Part shown: positions 47,552-55,854 of the stretch, in pieces
Position numbering within the stretch: the first letter of the stretch is position 1
Layout: each line of letters begins with the position of its first letter
Assembly: GCF_003419895.1 (NCBI RefSeq)
Contig: NZ_QPMM01000019.1
Span: 51,727 to 115,726 of the forward strand
Reading direction: 5' to 3'
Origin: Chitinophaga silvatica
GTDB taxonomy: Bacteria; Bacteroidota; Bacteroidia; Chitinophagales; Chitinophagaceae
Length of the DNA stretch: 64,000 bases
Notes under the pieces: model-generated
What the model saw: the letters and a program-made list of their open reading frames with translations, nothing else
Told to the model about the DNA's origin: nothing
Databases searched by the model: none
Made by a program: the position numbers and the translations under genes

Positions 47552-49894
47552 ATGCAACAAAAATTTTTGCTGGCTGTTGCCCTGCTATGTGTGCAATTAG
47601 GGCATGGGCAACAACTACCAGCATATAAAAACGCACACTTATCGCCCGATGCCAGAGCAAAGGATTTGCTGAGCAGAATGACCCTCCAGGAAAAGATAAT
47701 GCAAACCCAATGCTTATGGGGCCAAAAAGCCCAGATCCTGGATGCACAGGGCAATTTTGATCCTCATAAAGCCGCACCGGTTCTTAAAAACGGATTAGGT
47801 CAGTTGGCCCGCTTAAATGAACGATACGGCCCTAACAGTACAGGCAGACATCCTGCCGAACAGGCAGCTTTATATAACGCAATCCAACATTACTTCATCG
47901 AAAAAACACGTTTAGGCATTCCTGTTATCGTACATGAAGAATCGCTACACGGACAACAAACTCAGGATGCTACCAACTTTCCTGTTCCCATTGCCTTAGC
48001 CAGTACCTGGGATGAAGCATTGCTTACCGAAATCTATAGCAATGTTGCCGAAGAAATCAGGGCAAGAGGCGGTCATCAGGTATTAGCTCCCGTAATCGAT
48101 ATTGTAAGAGATCCACGTTGGGGAAGGACGGAAGAAACATTGGGCGAAGATCCTTACCTGACTTCACGTTTGGCAGTTGCTACACTTAAAGGCTACCAAG
48201 GTAATGGTACCTACCTGGCTCCCAATAAAGTAGCCGCAACGCTTAAACACTTTGGCATACACGGTCAAAGTGAAGGTGGACTGAACGTTGCTCCAAGTAA
48301 TATCGACGAACGTACGGCCAGAGAAGTATTCTTCAAGCCTTTTGAAGCCGCCGTAAAGGAAGGTAATGCCATGAATGTAATGGCTTGTTATAATGAAGTT
48401 TTCGGATTGCCGGCACATATCAACAGTTATCTGTTAAAAGATATTTTAAGGAAAGAATGGGGCTTTAAAGGAGTGATAGTATCTGACTACTATGCAGTAA
48501 GAGATGTACAAACTCTCCACAAAATAACTCCTTCCCTGGCAGAAGCCGGAGCATTGGCTTTCAATGCAGGTATAGAAGTTGAAACCCCCGATCCGGATGG
48601 ATTCAAATTCCTGGAAGATGCCGTTAAGTCGGGCAACCTAAAATTGGCTGATCTGGATTCCGCAGTTACCCACATACTGATAGCAAAATTCAGATTAGGT
48701 TTGTTTGAGCATCCATACGTGGAGGATGCCAAAGCAGATGAAATTGTAGGCAGCCCGACTAAACGCGCCATTGCCTATAAAGCAGCGCAGGAATCTATGG
48801 TATTGTTGAAAAACGATCATCAGGTATTACCATGGCATAAAGAAAATATTAAAACCATCGCATTTATTGGACCTAATGCCAATAAATGCCTTTTAGGCGG
48901 TTACTCAGGAACTCCACGTGTTACTACTTCTCCGTTACAGGCTATGCGCGAGCGTTATGGTAACGATATTAAAATTTTATATGCAGAAGGAGTTTCATTG
49001 GCCGATACCGATAACTGGTTCGCAGATACAGTGAGATTGGTAAACAATACTACTAATAAAGAGAAAATTGCCGAAGCTATAAAAATCGCCCAACAAGCCG
49101 ACGCAGTTGTACTATTCGTAGGCGAGCAACCTACCATGAGCCGGGAAGGATGGGCATCCAATCACCTGGGTGACTTACCCACCCTCGACTTACTGAACGG
49201 ACAACAAGAATTAATTTCCGCAATAACTGCCCTGGGCAAACCAACGTGTGCTTTTGTGAACAGTGGACCACCGTTAGCAATTAACGGTTTGGTGGATGCG
49301 GTTCCTGCTCTCATTCAATGCTGGTACCTGGGGCAAGAAAGCGGTTATGCAATGGTGGATGCGCTGTTTGGCGTCATCAATCCAGGTGGCAAGCTTCCGA
49401 TTTCTTTCCCCCGCTCCGCTGGTCATATACCCGCTTATTACAATTATAAGCCTTCAGCCCGCAGAGGATATAACCTGGGATATGAAGTAAGCCCGCTCTT
49501 TGCTTTCGGTCACGGTCTCAGCTACACTACCTTCAACTATAGCCAGCCAGTGTTATCCAAAAGCAGTATCAATCTGGCTGAAACAACACAGGTTAAAGTA
49601 ACCGTTACAAATACCGGTAAACTTAGAGGCACAGAGGTAGTACAACTGTATATTCGCGACGACTACTCAAGTGTCACCCGCCCCGTTAAAGAGTTAAAAG
49701 GATTTAAAAGAATAGAGCTGGAGCCCGGACAATCTGAAGAAGTAAGCTTTTCGATCAACAAAGCAATGCTTTCGTTTTATGATAAGAATATGAATTGGAT
49801 AGCAGAACCGGGAACATTTACAATTATGGTAGGTACCTCTTCTGATGAAACCGGCAGTTGTACCTTAACATTAAATGCAGGAAAAATACACTAG
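47552..49894 (+). CDS. GH3 beta-xylosidase/beta-glucosidase
   Basis: A 780-residue exported GH3 enzyme. A signal peptide ends near residue 20 (LGHGQQ). The N-terminal (beta/alpha)8 domain contains the nucleophile Asp in GVIVSDYYAVRD (about 306-317), and the KHFGIHGQSEGGLN segment is present. The second GH3 domain is at about 395-620 (VLLKNDHQVLPW, FIGPNANKCLLGGYSG). A C-terminal fibronectin-III-like domain ends the protein (about 680-775). Given GH10 six bases upstream and uxuA downstream, beta-xylosidase activity on xylo-oligosaccharides is most likely; GH3 members also act on glucosides or arabinosides. Confidence 0.94.
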   Translation: MQQKFLLAVALLCVQLGHGQQLPAYKNAHLSPDARAKDLLSRMTLQEKIMQTQCLWGQKAQILDAQGNFDPHKAAPVLKNGLGQLARLNERYGPNSTGRHPAEQAALYNAIQHYFIEKTRLGIPVIVHEESLHGQQTQDATNFPVPIALASTWDEALLTEIYSNVAEEIRARGGHQVLAPVIDIVRDPRWGRTEETLGEDPYLTSRLAVATLKGYQGNGTYLAPNKVAATLKHFGIHGQSEGGLNVAPSNIDERTAREVFFKPFEAAVKEGNAMNVMACYNEVFGLPAHINSYLLKDILRKEWGFKGVIVSDYYAVRDVQTLHKITPSLAEAGALAFNAGIEVETPDPDGFKFLEDAVKSGNLKLADLDSAVTHILIAKFRLGLFEHPYVEDAKADEIVGSPTKRAIAYKAAQESMVLLKNDHQVLPWHKENIKTIAFIGPNANKCLLGGYSGTPRVTTSPLQAMRERYGNDIKILYAEGVSLADTDNWFADTVRLVNNTTNKEKIAEAIKIAQQADAVVLFVGEQPTMSREGWASNHLGDLPTLDLLNGQQELISAITALGKPTCAFVNSGPPLAINGLVDAVPALIQCWYLGQESGYAMVDALFGVINPGGKLPISFPRSAGHIPAYYNYKPSARRGYNLGYEVSPLFAFGHGLSYTTFNYSQPVLSKSSINLAETTQVKVTVTNTGKLRGTEVVQLYIRDDYSSVTRPVKELKGFKRIELEPGQSEEVSFSINKAMLSFYDKNMNWIAEPGTFTIMVGTSSDETGSCTLTLNAGKIH

Positions 49895-49905
49895 GTGATA
49901 TGTAT

Positions 49906-51069
49906 ATGATGGAACAAACGATGCGTTGGTTTGGCCCTAATGATCCGGTAAGTCTGATGGATATCAGGCAAGCCGGATGCACGGGCGTGGTAACTGCACT
50001 GCATCATATTCCGGTTGGCGAAAAATGGGAACTATCGGAAATAACTAAACGAAAAGAGTTGATCAATGCTGCCGGTATGAACTGGACTGTTGTCGAAAGT
50101 TTACCCGTTAGTGAAGATATTAAAACTCAATCCCGTAACTATAAGGAGCATATTATCAATTATAAGGAAAGTATGCGTGCCCTGGCAGAAGCCGGTATTA
50201 AAGTGATTACCTACAACTTTATGCCGATTCTCGACTGGATACGCACGAATGTTCGGTATCCTCTTGCTGATGGTAGTCTGGCTTTGCGTTATGAACGGGC
50301 AGCGTTCATTGCATTTGACCTGTTTCAATTAAAGCGCCCAAATGCAGAAAAGGACTACACAGCAAAGGAAATAGAACTGGCTACCGATTACTTTGCCAAT
50401 GCTTCCGAACAAACGAAAGCTGTTTTATATAATAACGCGTTACTCGGACTTCCAGGTAGTTCCGTAGCCTTTACAACTTCCCAGGTCTTGGAGGCACTCG
50501 AAACGTATCGGGATATTGATGCTAATAAGCTGCAACAGCATTTGTTTTACTTTCTTAAAGAAGTTGTTCCGGTGGCTGAAGCCCTGGGTTTACAACTTGC
50601 AATACATCCGGACGACCCTCCTTATCCGGTTTTGGGATTACCCCGTATAGTGAGTAATTCAGAAAATATTGCTGCAATACTCTCTGCTGTTCCTTCACCT
50701 GCCAATGGGTTATGCTTCTGTACCGGTTCTTTAAGCGTAAGAGAGGATAATAACCTGATTGAGATGATAAGTAAATTTGGAGATAATATTCATTTTCTAC
50801 ACCTCAGAAATACATTCAGGGATACAGCAGGAAATTTCTATGAAGCACCGCATCTTGCAGGAAGTGTAGATATGGTACACATAGTAAAAGAGATACTAAC
50901 ATTAATGCAGAAACGAAAAGTATCCATTCCTATGCGCCCGGACCACGGACATCAGATGCTGGATGATCTTCATAAAAGCACCTACCCGGGATATTCAGCC
51001 ATTGGACGGTTAAAAGGACTCGCAGAACTCAGAGGGTTAGAATTGGGATTAGCTGCCGGGTTTAGATAA
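49906..51069 (+). CDS. uxuA: Mannonate dehydratase
   Basis: A 387-residue UxuA that dehydrates D-mannonate to 2-keto-3-deoxygluconate in the cytoplasm. The N terminus MEQTMRWFGPNDPVSLMDIR and ALHHIPVGEKW match E. coli UxuA. Later blocks are FCTGSLSVREDNN, HFLHLRN and the C-terminal MRPDHGHQMLDDL. ATG 49906 is chosen because AGG lies at a suitable distance; 49900 and 49909 are alternatives. A longer frame beginning at 49858 would overlap the GH3 gene and is not believable. It processes glucuronate released by GH67; the isomerase and the KDG steps are not in the window. Confidence 0.95.
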   Translation: MMEQTMRWFGPNDPVSLMDIRQAGCTGVVTALHHIPVGEKWELSEITKRKELINAAGMNWTVVESLPVSEDIKTQSRNYKEHIINYKESMRALAEAGIKVITYNFMPILDWIRTNVRYPLADGSLALRYERAAFIAFDLFQLKRPNAEKDYTAKEIELATDYFANASEQTKAVLYNNALLGLPGSSVAFTTSQVLEALETYRDIDANKLQQHLFYFLKEVVPVAEALGLQLAIHPDDPPYPVLGLPRIVSNSENIAAILSAVPSPANGLCFCTGSLSVREDNNLIEMISKFGDNIHFLHLRNTFRDTAGNFYEAPHLAGSVDMVHIVKEILTLMQKRKVSIPMRPDHGHQMLDDLHKSTYPGYSAIGRLKGLAELRGLELGLAAGFR

Positions 51070-51090
51070 ACCGATTGATAAAAAAATAGA

Positions 51091-51125
51091 AAGTCGTTGT
51101 ACCTTGTTGGCACAACGACTATTTT
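51091..51125 (+). terminator. Hairpin between uxuA and the dioxygenase gene
   Basis: AGTCGTTGT (51092-51100) pairs with ACAACGACT (51112-51120) around an 11-base loop, followed by ATTTT and directly by the next ATG (51126). It probably ends the xylan operon and leaves almost no room for a separate promoter before the next gene. Confidence 0.6.
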
Positions 51126-51833
51126 ATGTACGAGATTTATAAACAGCAGCTTTCTGAAAATGGTTTTACAGTAATTGAACAGGTTTTCTCAGCTGACGTT
51201 GTTAATGAATTAATTAGTTTGATTGATAATACCGATACTAATCATCCCTTATTCAGAAAAACTGCCGATTTATTTGCCATTCGTCGATTTTTGAATGTAA
51301 TTCCTGAAGCATCTCCCATCATCTTCAATCAACAACTAAAAAATATTATTCATACCCTTTTCGGAAGTGATTATTTCACTGTAAAGTCGATCTACTTTGA
51401 TAAACCCGGTAATTCAAATTGGTTTGTAGCCTGGCACCAGGACCTTACAATTTCTGTAGATCAAAAAACTGAAATACCTGGCTATGGCCCATGGACAGTT
51501 AAACCAGACCAATATGCCGTTCAGCCACCGGTAGATTTATTGGAAAATATTTATACCATTCGTATCCACCTCGATGATACTACCACCCAGAATGGGGCTC
51601 TTAAAGTAATCCCAGGTTCCCATAAGAAAGGGATTATCAGACCATCGTCCATCGATCTTCAAAACACTCCTGAAGTTAGCTGCGAAGTAGCAAAAGGAGG
51701 AATAATGATTATGCAACCATTACTTTTACATGCTTCATCCAGAAGTACAAATAATCAGAACAGGCGTGTAGTTCATATAGAATTGAGTAATCAGGATTTG
51801 CCTGCAGGGATTAATTGGGCAGAGAAATTATGA
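51126..51833 (+). CDS. PhyH-type Fe(II)/2-oxoglutarate dioxygenase
   Basis: A 235-residue phytanoyl-CoA dioxygenase-family protein. The iron ligands are visible as H104 and D106 in AWHQDLTIS and H202 in LLLHASSRS. R213 in NRRVVHIEL would bind 2-oxoglutarate. HLDDTTTQNGALKVIPGSHK (about 148-167) is the family's signature. The enzyme should hydroxylate a small molecule or a residue in a peptide; the substrate is unknown. It begins right after the hairpin that closes the xylan operon. Its last 43 bases overlap, tail to tail, the end of the GT25 gene on the other strand. Whether it works with the xylan genes or the peptide cluster cannot be told. Confidence 0.9.
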   Translation: MYEIYKQQLSENGFTVIEQVFSADVVNELISLIDNTDTNHPLFRKTADLFAIRRFLNVIPEASPIIFNQQLKNIIHTLFGSDYFTVKSIYFDKPGNSNWFVAWHQDLTISVDQKTEIPGYGPWTVKPDQYAVQPPVDLLENIYTIRIHLDDTTTQNGALKVIPGSHKKGIIRPSSIDLQNTPEVSCEVAKGGIMIMQPLLLHASSRSTNNQNRRVVHIELSNQDLPAGINWAEKL

Positions 51834-53155
51834 TATCGTAGGTATGCCTGCTGAATCTTCGCCAGTCTTCTGTCACTTTCAGTAAATAGGTTATCAACAA
51901 TGCCCTTTTCAATATTATGTAGTTCTGTTACATCCGAATATCCAAAATCTCTTTGTGTGGAGATAAATGGATATAATATCATTTTATTACTTGTCATAAG
52001 AGGAAAGGCAAGATCTGCAACTATTTTTTCGTCGAAAGATTTGGATAAAATATGTTTAAAAAAAGGTCTGTAAAGGACAAGAAATTGACAGGACAAGCAA
52101 TGATTTACCCAAAATCTGTTTTCTGTAATTGGTACTACATGATCAAACTTTCCAGTACCACCAGATAGATAATAAACATTTTGATCATGAGCTTCAAGAA
52201 CCTGTTTCAAAAAATGTTCTCTTCTATAGTCTTTTGTAAATTGATGATCATCTTCACACATAACAATTACATCATCATCATTTTCAATAGCAAGAGCAAT
52301 CACTTTTCTCATGCTCAACCAAAGGCCATAGGCTCCTATAGAATGTTTTACGGCAGGAACTATAGTAACATCAAATTCGTTACGCTCTTTAAATTGATCG
52401 ATGATATGAGATAATCTTTCTGTCCTCTCAGGAAGATTAATAACATAGGTTGGAATTGTCAGGTCAGGGGGTAAAGATATAATTGACCCTGTTTGTTCTT
52501 TTTCTATTTGCATGTACTGCTGCCTTACTGTTTTCAGGATATTGGCCTTATTTACCGCGGTATTAAACAATGCAGTTACTCTTCCTTCCATGCTATTATC
52601 AGGAGTTGCATCAGAGTAACCAAACTCTTTTTGTACTGCAATAAATGGATGCATAAACATAACATTGTTTGTAAGCGAGGCCAGATGAAAATCGGTAGCT
52701 TTCATTACAACAGTAGATGCATTTAAAATAGTGTTAAAAAACTTACGAAATATTATTGTGAATTGTAATCCTGAAAAATTCTCTACCCAAAAGAGGGAAT
52801 CAGTTATCTGAAGACTATTTCCAAACCAACTTACACCTCCTAAAAGCATATCTGCATCCTTTTCTTTTGCCATTGCAATATTTTCGAGTAGATATTCATG
52901 AGTAAAATGTTCTGTAAATTCAACATCATCTTCACAAAAAATAATAAAATCATCTTCAGGTTTCGATAAATTAGATATTATCTTACATATAGTTTGCCAC
53001 AATCCTAATGCACCAAAAGAGTTTTCTATTGCTTCAACTATGTGCAAAGAAAAACCTGTTCTTCCTGCAAACTCTGTTTTCAGGTGCTCTCTACGATCAG
53101 ATCTTTTTTTCAGATTTACAGCATATACCTGTACAAGAGGGTTAATCAGATCCAT
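51791..53155 (-). CDS. Tandem-duplicated GT25-family glycosyltransferase
   Basis: A 454-residue protein made of two similar halves (about 1-220 and 228-454). Each has a start like a GT25 enzyme (VYAVNLKKRSDRREHL; TYVINLPERTERLSHI), a GA-GLW segment (SFGALGLWQTICKII; SIGAYGLWLSMRKVI), an acidic motif (FCEDDVEF at about 75; MCEDDHQF at about 297) and a FGYSD near the end of each half. No signal peptide or membrane helix is seen, so it is cytoplasmic. GT25 includes LPS galactosyltransferases and collagen hydroxylysine galactosyltransferases. It is the last gene of the minus-strand run with two Cys-rich leader-bearing proteins, so glycosylation of those products is plausible, though unproven. Confidence 0.8.
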   Translation of the reverse strand: MDLINPLVQVYAVNLKKRSDRREHLKTEFAGRTGFSLHIVEAIENSFGALGLWQTICKIISNLSKPEDDFIIFCEDDVEFTEHFTHEYLLENIAMAKEKDADMLLGGVSWFGNSLQITDSLFWVENFSGLQFTIIFRKFFNTILNASTVVMKATDFHLASLTNNVMFMHPFIAVQKEFGYSDATPDNSMEGRVTALFNTAVNKANILKTVRQQYMQIEKEQTGSIISLPPDLTIPTYVINLPERTERLSHIIDQFKERNEFDVTIVPAVKHSIGAYGLWLSMRKVIALAIENDDDVIVMCEDDHQFTKDYRREHFLKQVLEAHDQNVYYLSGGTGKFDHVVPITENRFWVNHCLSCQFLVLYRPFFKHILSKSFDEKIVADLAFPLMTSNKMILYPFISTQRDFGYSDVTELHNIEKGIVDNLFTESDRRLAKIQQAYLRYHNFSAQLIPAGKS

Positions 53156-53181
53156 TGTATTAATGATTTTAAGGTAAATGA

Positions 53182-53220
53182 AGCATCAGCAGGTGGCCAG
53201 ACCAATCCCCCACTGATGCT
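53182..53220 (-). terminator. Hairpin between the short Cys-rich gene and the GT25 gene
   Basis: AGCATCAG (53182-53189) pairs with CTGATGCT (53213-53220), extended inside by GTGG/CCAC. Only a weak T tail follows on the minus strand. It may partly terminate transcription, giving more precursor than glycosyltransferase mRNA. Confidence 0.45.
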
Positions 53221-53242
53221 ATTATGAGAACAAAACATTTTC

Positions 53243-53503
53243 TTAATCAAGACCACTACAACTTAAAACAACAACATTAGTTTCAGTTTCTGTCTGGCAA
53301 GCACAACTTACAGCCGATGCCACTGATCCACATACTCCATTTGTGCAGGAACATTCCTTAGAAGTTCCATCTTTACAAACAATACTAGCCGAACAACTGC
53401 CAGGTAGAAATGCTTTGGGAACACCACAAATTGTTTTTAGTTCTTCCCGGCTAAGCACCTCTGTTATTCCCATTTCTCTTGCTAATAGTTTCAATTTCCC
53501 CAT
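53243..53503 (-). CDS. Cys-rich leader peptide protein A (candidate modified-peptide precursor)
   Basis: An 86-residue protein with no hydrophobic signal peptide. Residues 1-27 look like a Bacteroidota peptide leader (MGKLKLLAREMGITEVLSRE, then ELKTICG) with CG where a Gly-Gly cleavage motif would normally be. The rest holds eight cysteines at 37, 43, 51, 53, 58, 67, 69 and 82 (pattern C-x5-C-x7-C-x-C-x4-C-x8-C-x-C-x12-C), rich in Ser/Thr. The same pattern occurs in the next gene upstream, and a thiol-oxidoreductase fusion lies in the same run, so disulfide bonding is likely. The final product and its target are unknown. Confidence 0.75.
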   Translation of the reverse strand: MGKLKLLAREMGITEVLSREELKTICGVPKAFLPGSCSASIVCKDGTSKECSCTNGVCGSVASAVSCACQTETETNVVVLSCSGLD

Positions 53504-53530
53504 ATTTTCCGCTTTATAATTATATGGAAA

Positions 53531-53556
53531 GGGATCACCTGTTTACAGGTGATCCC
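53531..53556. terminator. Perfect hairpin between the two Cys-rich genes
   Basis: GGGATCACCTGT / ACAGGTGATCCC, 12 bp, with a TT centre. It lies between precursor B and precursor A. The minus-strand tail is only CTTTCC, so it is probably a partial terminator or an mRNA end stabiliser. Confidence 0.6.
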
Positions 53557-53568
53557 GGAATTAAGTTA

Positions 53569-54156
53569 TTAGGAAATTACAATCTCTAATGGACCAGAAA
53601 TAAGGAAAGTGGAACTAACATTACAAGAAAAATTAAAATACGGAGTTAGCTGGTAGTTTAACGCGGATCCGGATGCCATGCAAGGAATAATAAACGAGTG
53701 ATTTCCTCCGGTAAGGTTAAAGCTAATTGTATTAAGTGGGTTAACGGTGCGAGGATAGCCATCAACAGTAATAGTGACTACTGCATTAGAATTATTAACT
53801 ATTTTGCTTAAATAGGTAGCTGGATCTCCTCCATTGCTACCACTTCCGCTACCACTACCACTACCGCTGCCACTACCACTACCACTACCGCTGCCACTAC
53901 CTTTATCAGGAGGGCATTGTAATGACCAGGTTACGGTATCTGTATCTGATACCTTGCAGACACATGATACGCTAGTAGCAGTAGATGAACAAGTACCACC
54001 CTTACCACATGAACAGCTTTTTGTACCATTATCGGCTGAACACACAACTGATGCAGAACAACCATCACTACCCGTATCAGACAAGGTTTTTAATTCTTCA
54101 CGGCTAAGAATTTCTTTGGCTCCCAATTGCTGAGCCGTCAAATTTGATTTAGTCAT
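53569..54156 (-). CDS. Cys-rich leader protein B with Gly-Ser linker and C-terminal domain
   Basis: A 195-residue protein in four parts. Residues 1-30 are a leader like that of protein A (LTAQQLGAKEILSREELKTL), without Gly-Gly. Residues 31-82 hold eight cysteines at 33, 39, 48, 50, 56, 65, 67 and 81, in the same order and nearly the same spacing as protein A. Residues 86-107 are eleven Gly-Ser repeats. Residues 108-195 form a beta-rich domain (TYLSKIVNNSNAVVTITVDG, FNLTGGNHSFIIPC) with two more cysteines. It looks like a peptide module displayed on, or carried by, a second domain through a flexible linker. It is encoded 51 bases after the C39/VKOR fusion. I know of no named family with this layout. 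Confidence 0.75.
   Translation of the reverse strand: MTKSNLTAQQLGAKEILSREELKTLSDTGSDGCSASVVCSADNGTKSCSCGKGGTCSSTATSVSCVCKVSDTDTVTWSLQCPPDKGSGSGSGSGSGSGSGSGSGSGSNGGDPATYLSKIVNNSNAVVTITVDGYPRTVNPLNTISFNLTGGNHSFIIPCMASGSALNYQLTPYFNFSCNVSSTFLISGPLEIVIS
53836..53901 (-). repeat. Hexanucleotide repeat encoding (Gly-Ser)11
   Basis: 66 bases of imperfect 6-mers (GGTAGT/GGTAGC/GGCAGC/GGAAGT on the coding strand). Codon choice varies, which argues for selection on the Gly-Ser protein sequence rather than simple slippage alone. Length change in steps of six would lengthen or shorten the linker without breaking the frame. Confidence 0.9.
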
Positions 54157-54207
54157 TTTTTTTAATTTTGAATTGTGAAAAAAATCAGGGCCAGGGCAGC
54201 CCTGAGG

Positions 54208-55854
54208 TTAACTATTTAAATAATAAGAGAGATCTTCAATGGAGTACATAGATGGCAATTGGTAACCATCAATATAGAATGTAGGTGTGAATTCAATATT
54301 TATCCTTTTACACCAGTCACTCATTGTTTCAAGCTTAAATCCTTGTGCAAACAAGATTTCTTCTGCAATTGGATATTTTGCTGCAAATAGTGCATAATCC
54401 TTTTTTTCAGGCATGTACCAGTCGTCCAAAGCCCTCTTAACTGTTTCTTCAGGGTATTGTGCTGCAATTGCCATCAGATGTTTTACAGGATAGGATTTAA
54501 TATCCTGCTCATTATTAGTTGCTGTGAAAATAATTTGAACCTGTAAGTCGGGATTTGCTGATAGCAGTTCCTCTAAAGGTTGATGTGCCATTGCACATGG
54601 GCCACAATATGGATTGCACACTTTGATAATTTTATGTGCAGCATCAGGATTTCCCATTGATATTCCAAGTCCGGTTGCCACTTCTTCCAATCTGGATTGC
54701 TGTAATAATTGTGCTTTAAATATTTGAGGATCATGTTTAAGTCGTTGCAATTCCAATTTAGTTTCACGGGCTTCCCGGGCATTCTTTAAGGCAGGAATTA
54801 ATAAATAAACTATTATTACAGGAAATGTATATGCAGCCACTAACTGCCAGAACAAAACAGGCCATTCTATTGAAGGAATCTCTGAATTAATCCAACTACC
54901 AATTAAAGCGATTATTCCTGCAGCCAATAATACAAACTGAATAGAAAGACAAAGCGCACACCATTGACGGGCCACCTTCCATTGATAATACACAGAATAG
55001 ACTATATATGAAAGCGCGGATAAACTGAGCCAGGATAATACAGTTAAAACATTCGGGTTGGTAAGCCCCCCCACAAGTAATAAAAAGAGGCTACCGAAGA
55101 AATAAGTAAAGCCAATTTTGCTCCAGCTAATGCCCAAAAATTTGGCACCTTTAGAGGATAAAACTGCACTACAACTAACTTTATTTCCCGTAGAACAAAT
55201 TTGTTTGATGGCCGGATTATACTTATCGATTTCATACATCAATAATAAAATACTGACCAGGAGACCGAGAAGCATACACGAAGTAAACAGAAAAGGTAAT
55301 AAGGCAGACAAGCCCTGAATGAATATGGAGGTAAAGCCAGATAGCAATAATACCAAGGGAAGCAAGGATACTAACAGGTATTTTGATAACCGCGCTTTTT
55401 TTTCCTTTCGAATGTTTAATTCATAAGTCGCTTCTCCTGCCTCACTCATTGCTTCAGGAACCATAGCAATACCATCAAACCGTTTGATAAATTCACCATA
55501 AGCTTCTGTTTCCCACTTTCGTATTTCAACGTTAAAATATTCAACAATTGCATGATTCACCTTTTTAACCACTGCAAACCGCTTCTGAGATGTCGACTTC
55601 CCCCTAATAAGTGTAATAAACGGAGTGGGTATATGTAGTAACTGTTCTTTATCAAATACAGCTGTTACATTATCTATCCTGAAAGAGTGTAGTACATCAC
55701 TAATGCTGAGCATAGTGGGAAAATAAGGATGATCTGTTATCTTATTTTTGATAGCTGTATAAGATACCCTGGTACCCAATTCATTGGATAATTGCCAGGT
55801 AATTTCTGCTTCATCTATTTTCGGAATGAAAAGCGTTGTCAATAATGGCAGCAT
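54208..55854 (-). CDS. C39-like / VKOR / thioredoxin fusion membrane protein
   Basis: A 548-residue membrane thiol oxidoreductase. Residues 10-135 resemble a C39 peptidase domain (HPYFPTMLSISDVLHSF, LHIPTPFITLI, RFAVVKKVNHAIVEYFN) but lack the catalytic Cys, and KRF replaces the usual His segment, so it should bind rather than cut leaders. Residues 155-355 are a five-helix VKOR domain with loop cysteines C220 and C228 and the active CxxC at 299-302 (WCALC). Residues 395-548 are a thioredoxin/DsbA-like domain with CGPC at 417-420 and the cis-Pro region TPTFYIDGY. This layout can make disulfides and pass electrons to quinone. It is encoded between the small membrane protein and two Cys-rich leader proteins, its likely substrates. 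Confidence 0.9.
   Translation of the reverse strand: MLPLLTTLFIPKIDEAEITWQLSNELGTRVSYTAIKNKITDHPYFPTMLSISDVLHSFRIDNVTAVFDKEQLLHIPTPFITLIRGKSTSQKRFAVVKKVNHAIVEYFNVEIRKWETEAYGEFIKRFDGIAMVPEAMSEAGEATYELNIRKEKKARLSKYLLVSLLPLVLLLSGFTSIFIQGLSALLPFLFTSCMLLGLLVSILLLMYEIDKYNPAIKQICSTGNKVSCSAVLSSKGAKFLGISWSKIGFTYFFGSLFLLLVGGLTNPNVLTVLSWLSLSALSYIVYSVYYQWKVARQWCALCLSIQFVLLAAGIIALIGSWINSEIPSIEWPVLFWQLVAAYTFPVIIVYLLIPALKNAREARETKLELQRLKHDPQIFKAQLLQQSRLEEVATGLGISMGNPDAAHKIIKVCNPYCGPCAMAHQPLEELLSANPDLQVQIIFTATNNEQDIKSYPVKHLMAIAAQYPEETVKRALDDWYMPEKKDYALFAAKYPIAEEILFAQGFKLETMSDWCKRINIEFTPTFYIDGYQLPSMYSIEDLSYYLNS

Noticed and set aside
53834..54133. Plus-strand frame with a long Leu-Pro repeat
   Set aside because: It is the mirror of the Gly-Ser repeat in protein B; it has no start context, and the minus-strand gene explains the sequence.
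53243..54156. Lanthipeptide precursors
   Set aside because: No LanB, LanC, LanM or LanKC-type gene is in the run, and the cysteine spacing with a thiol oxidase points to disulfides.
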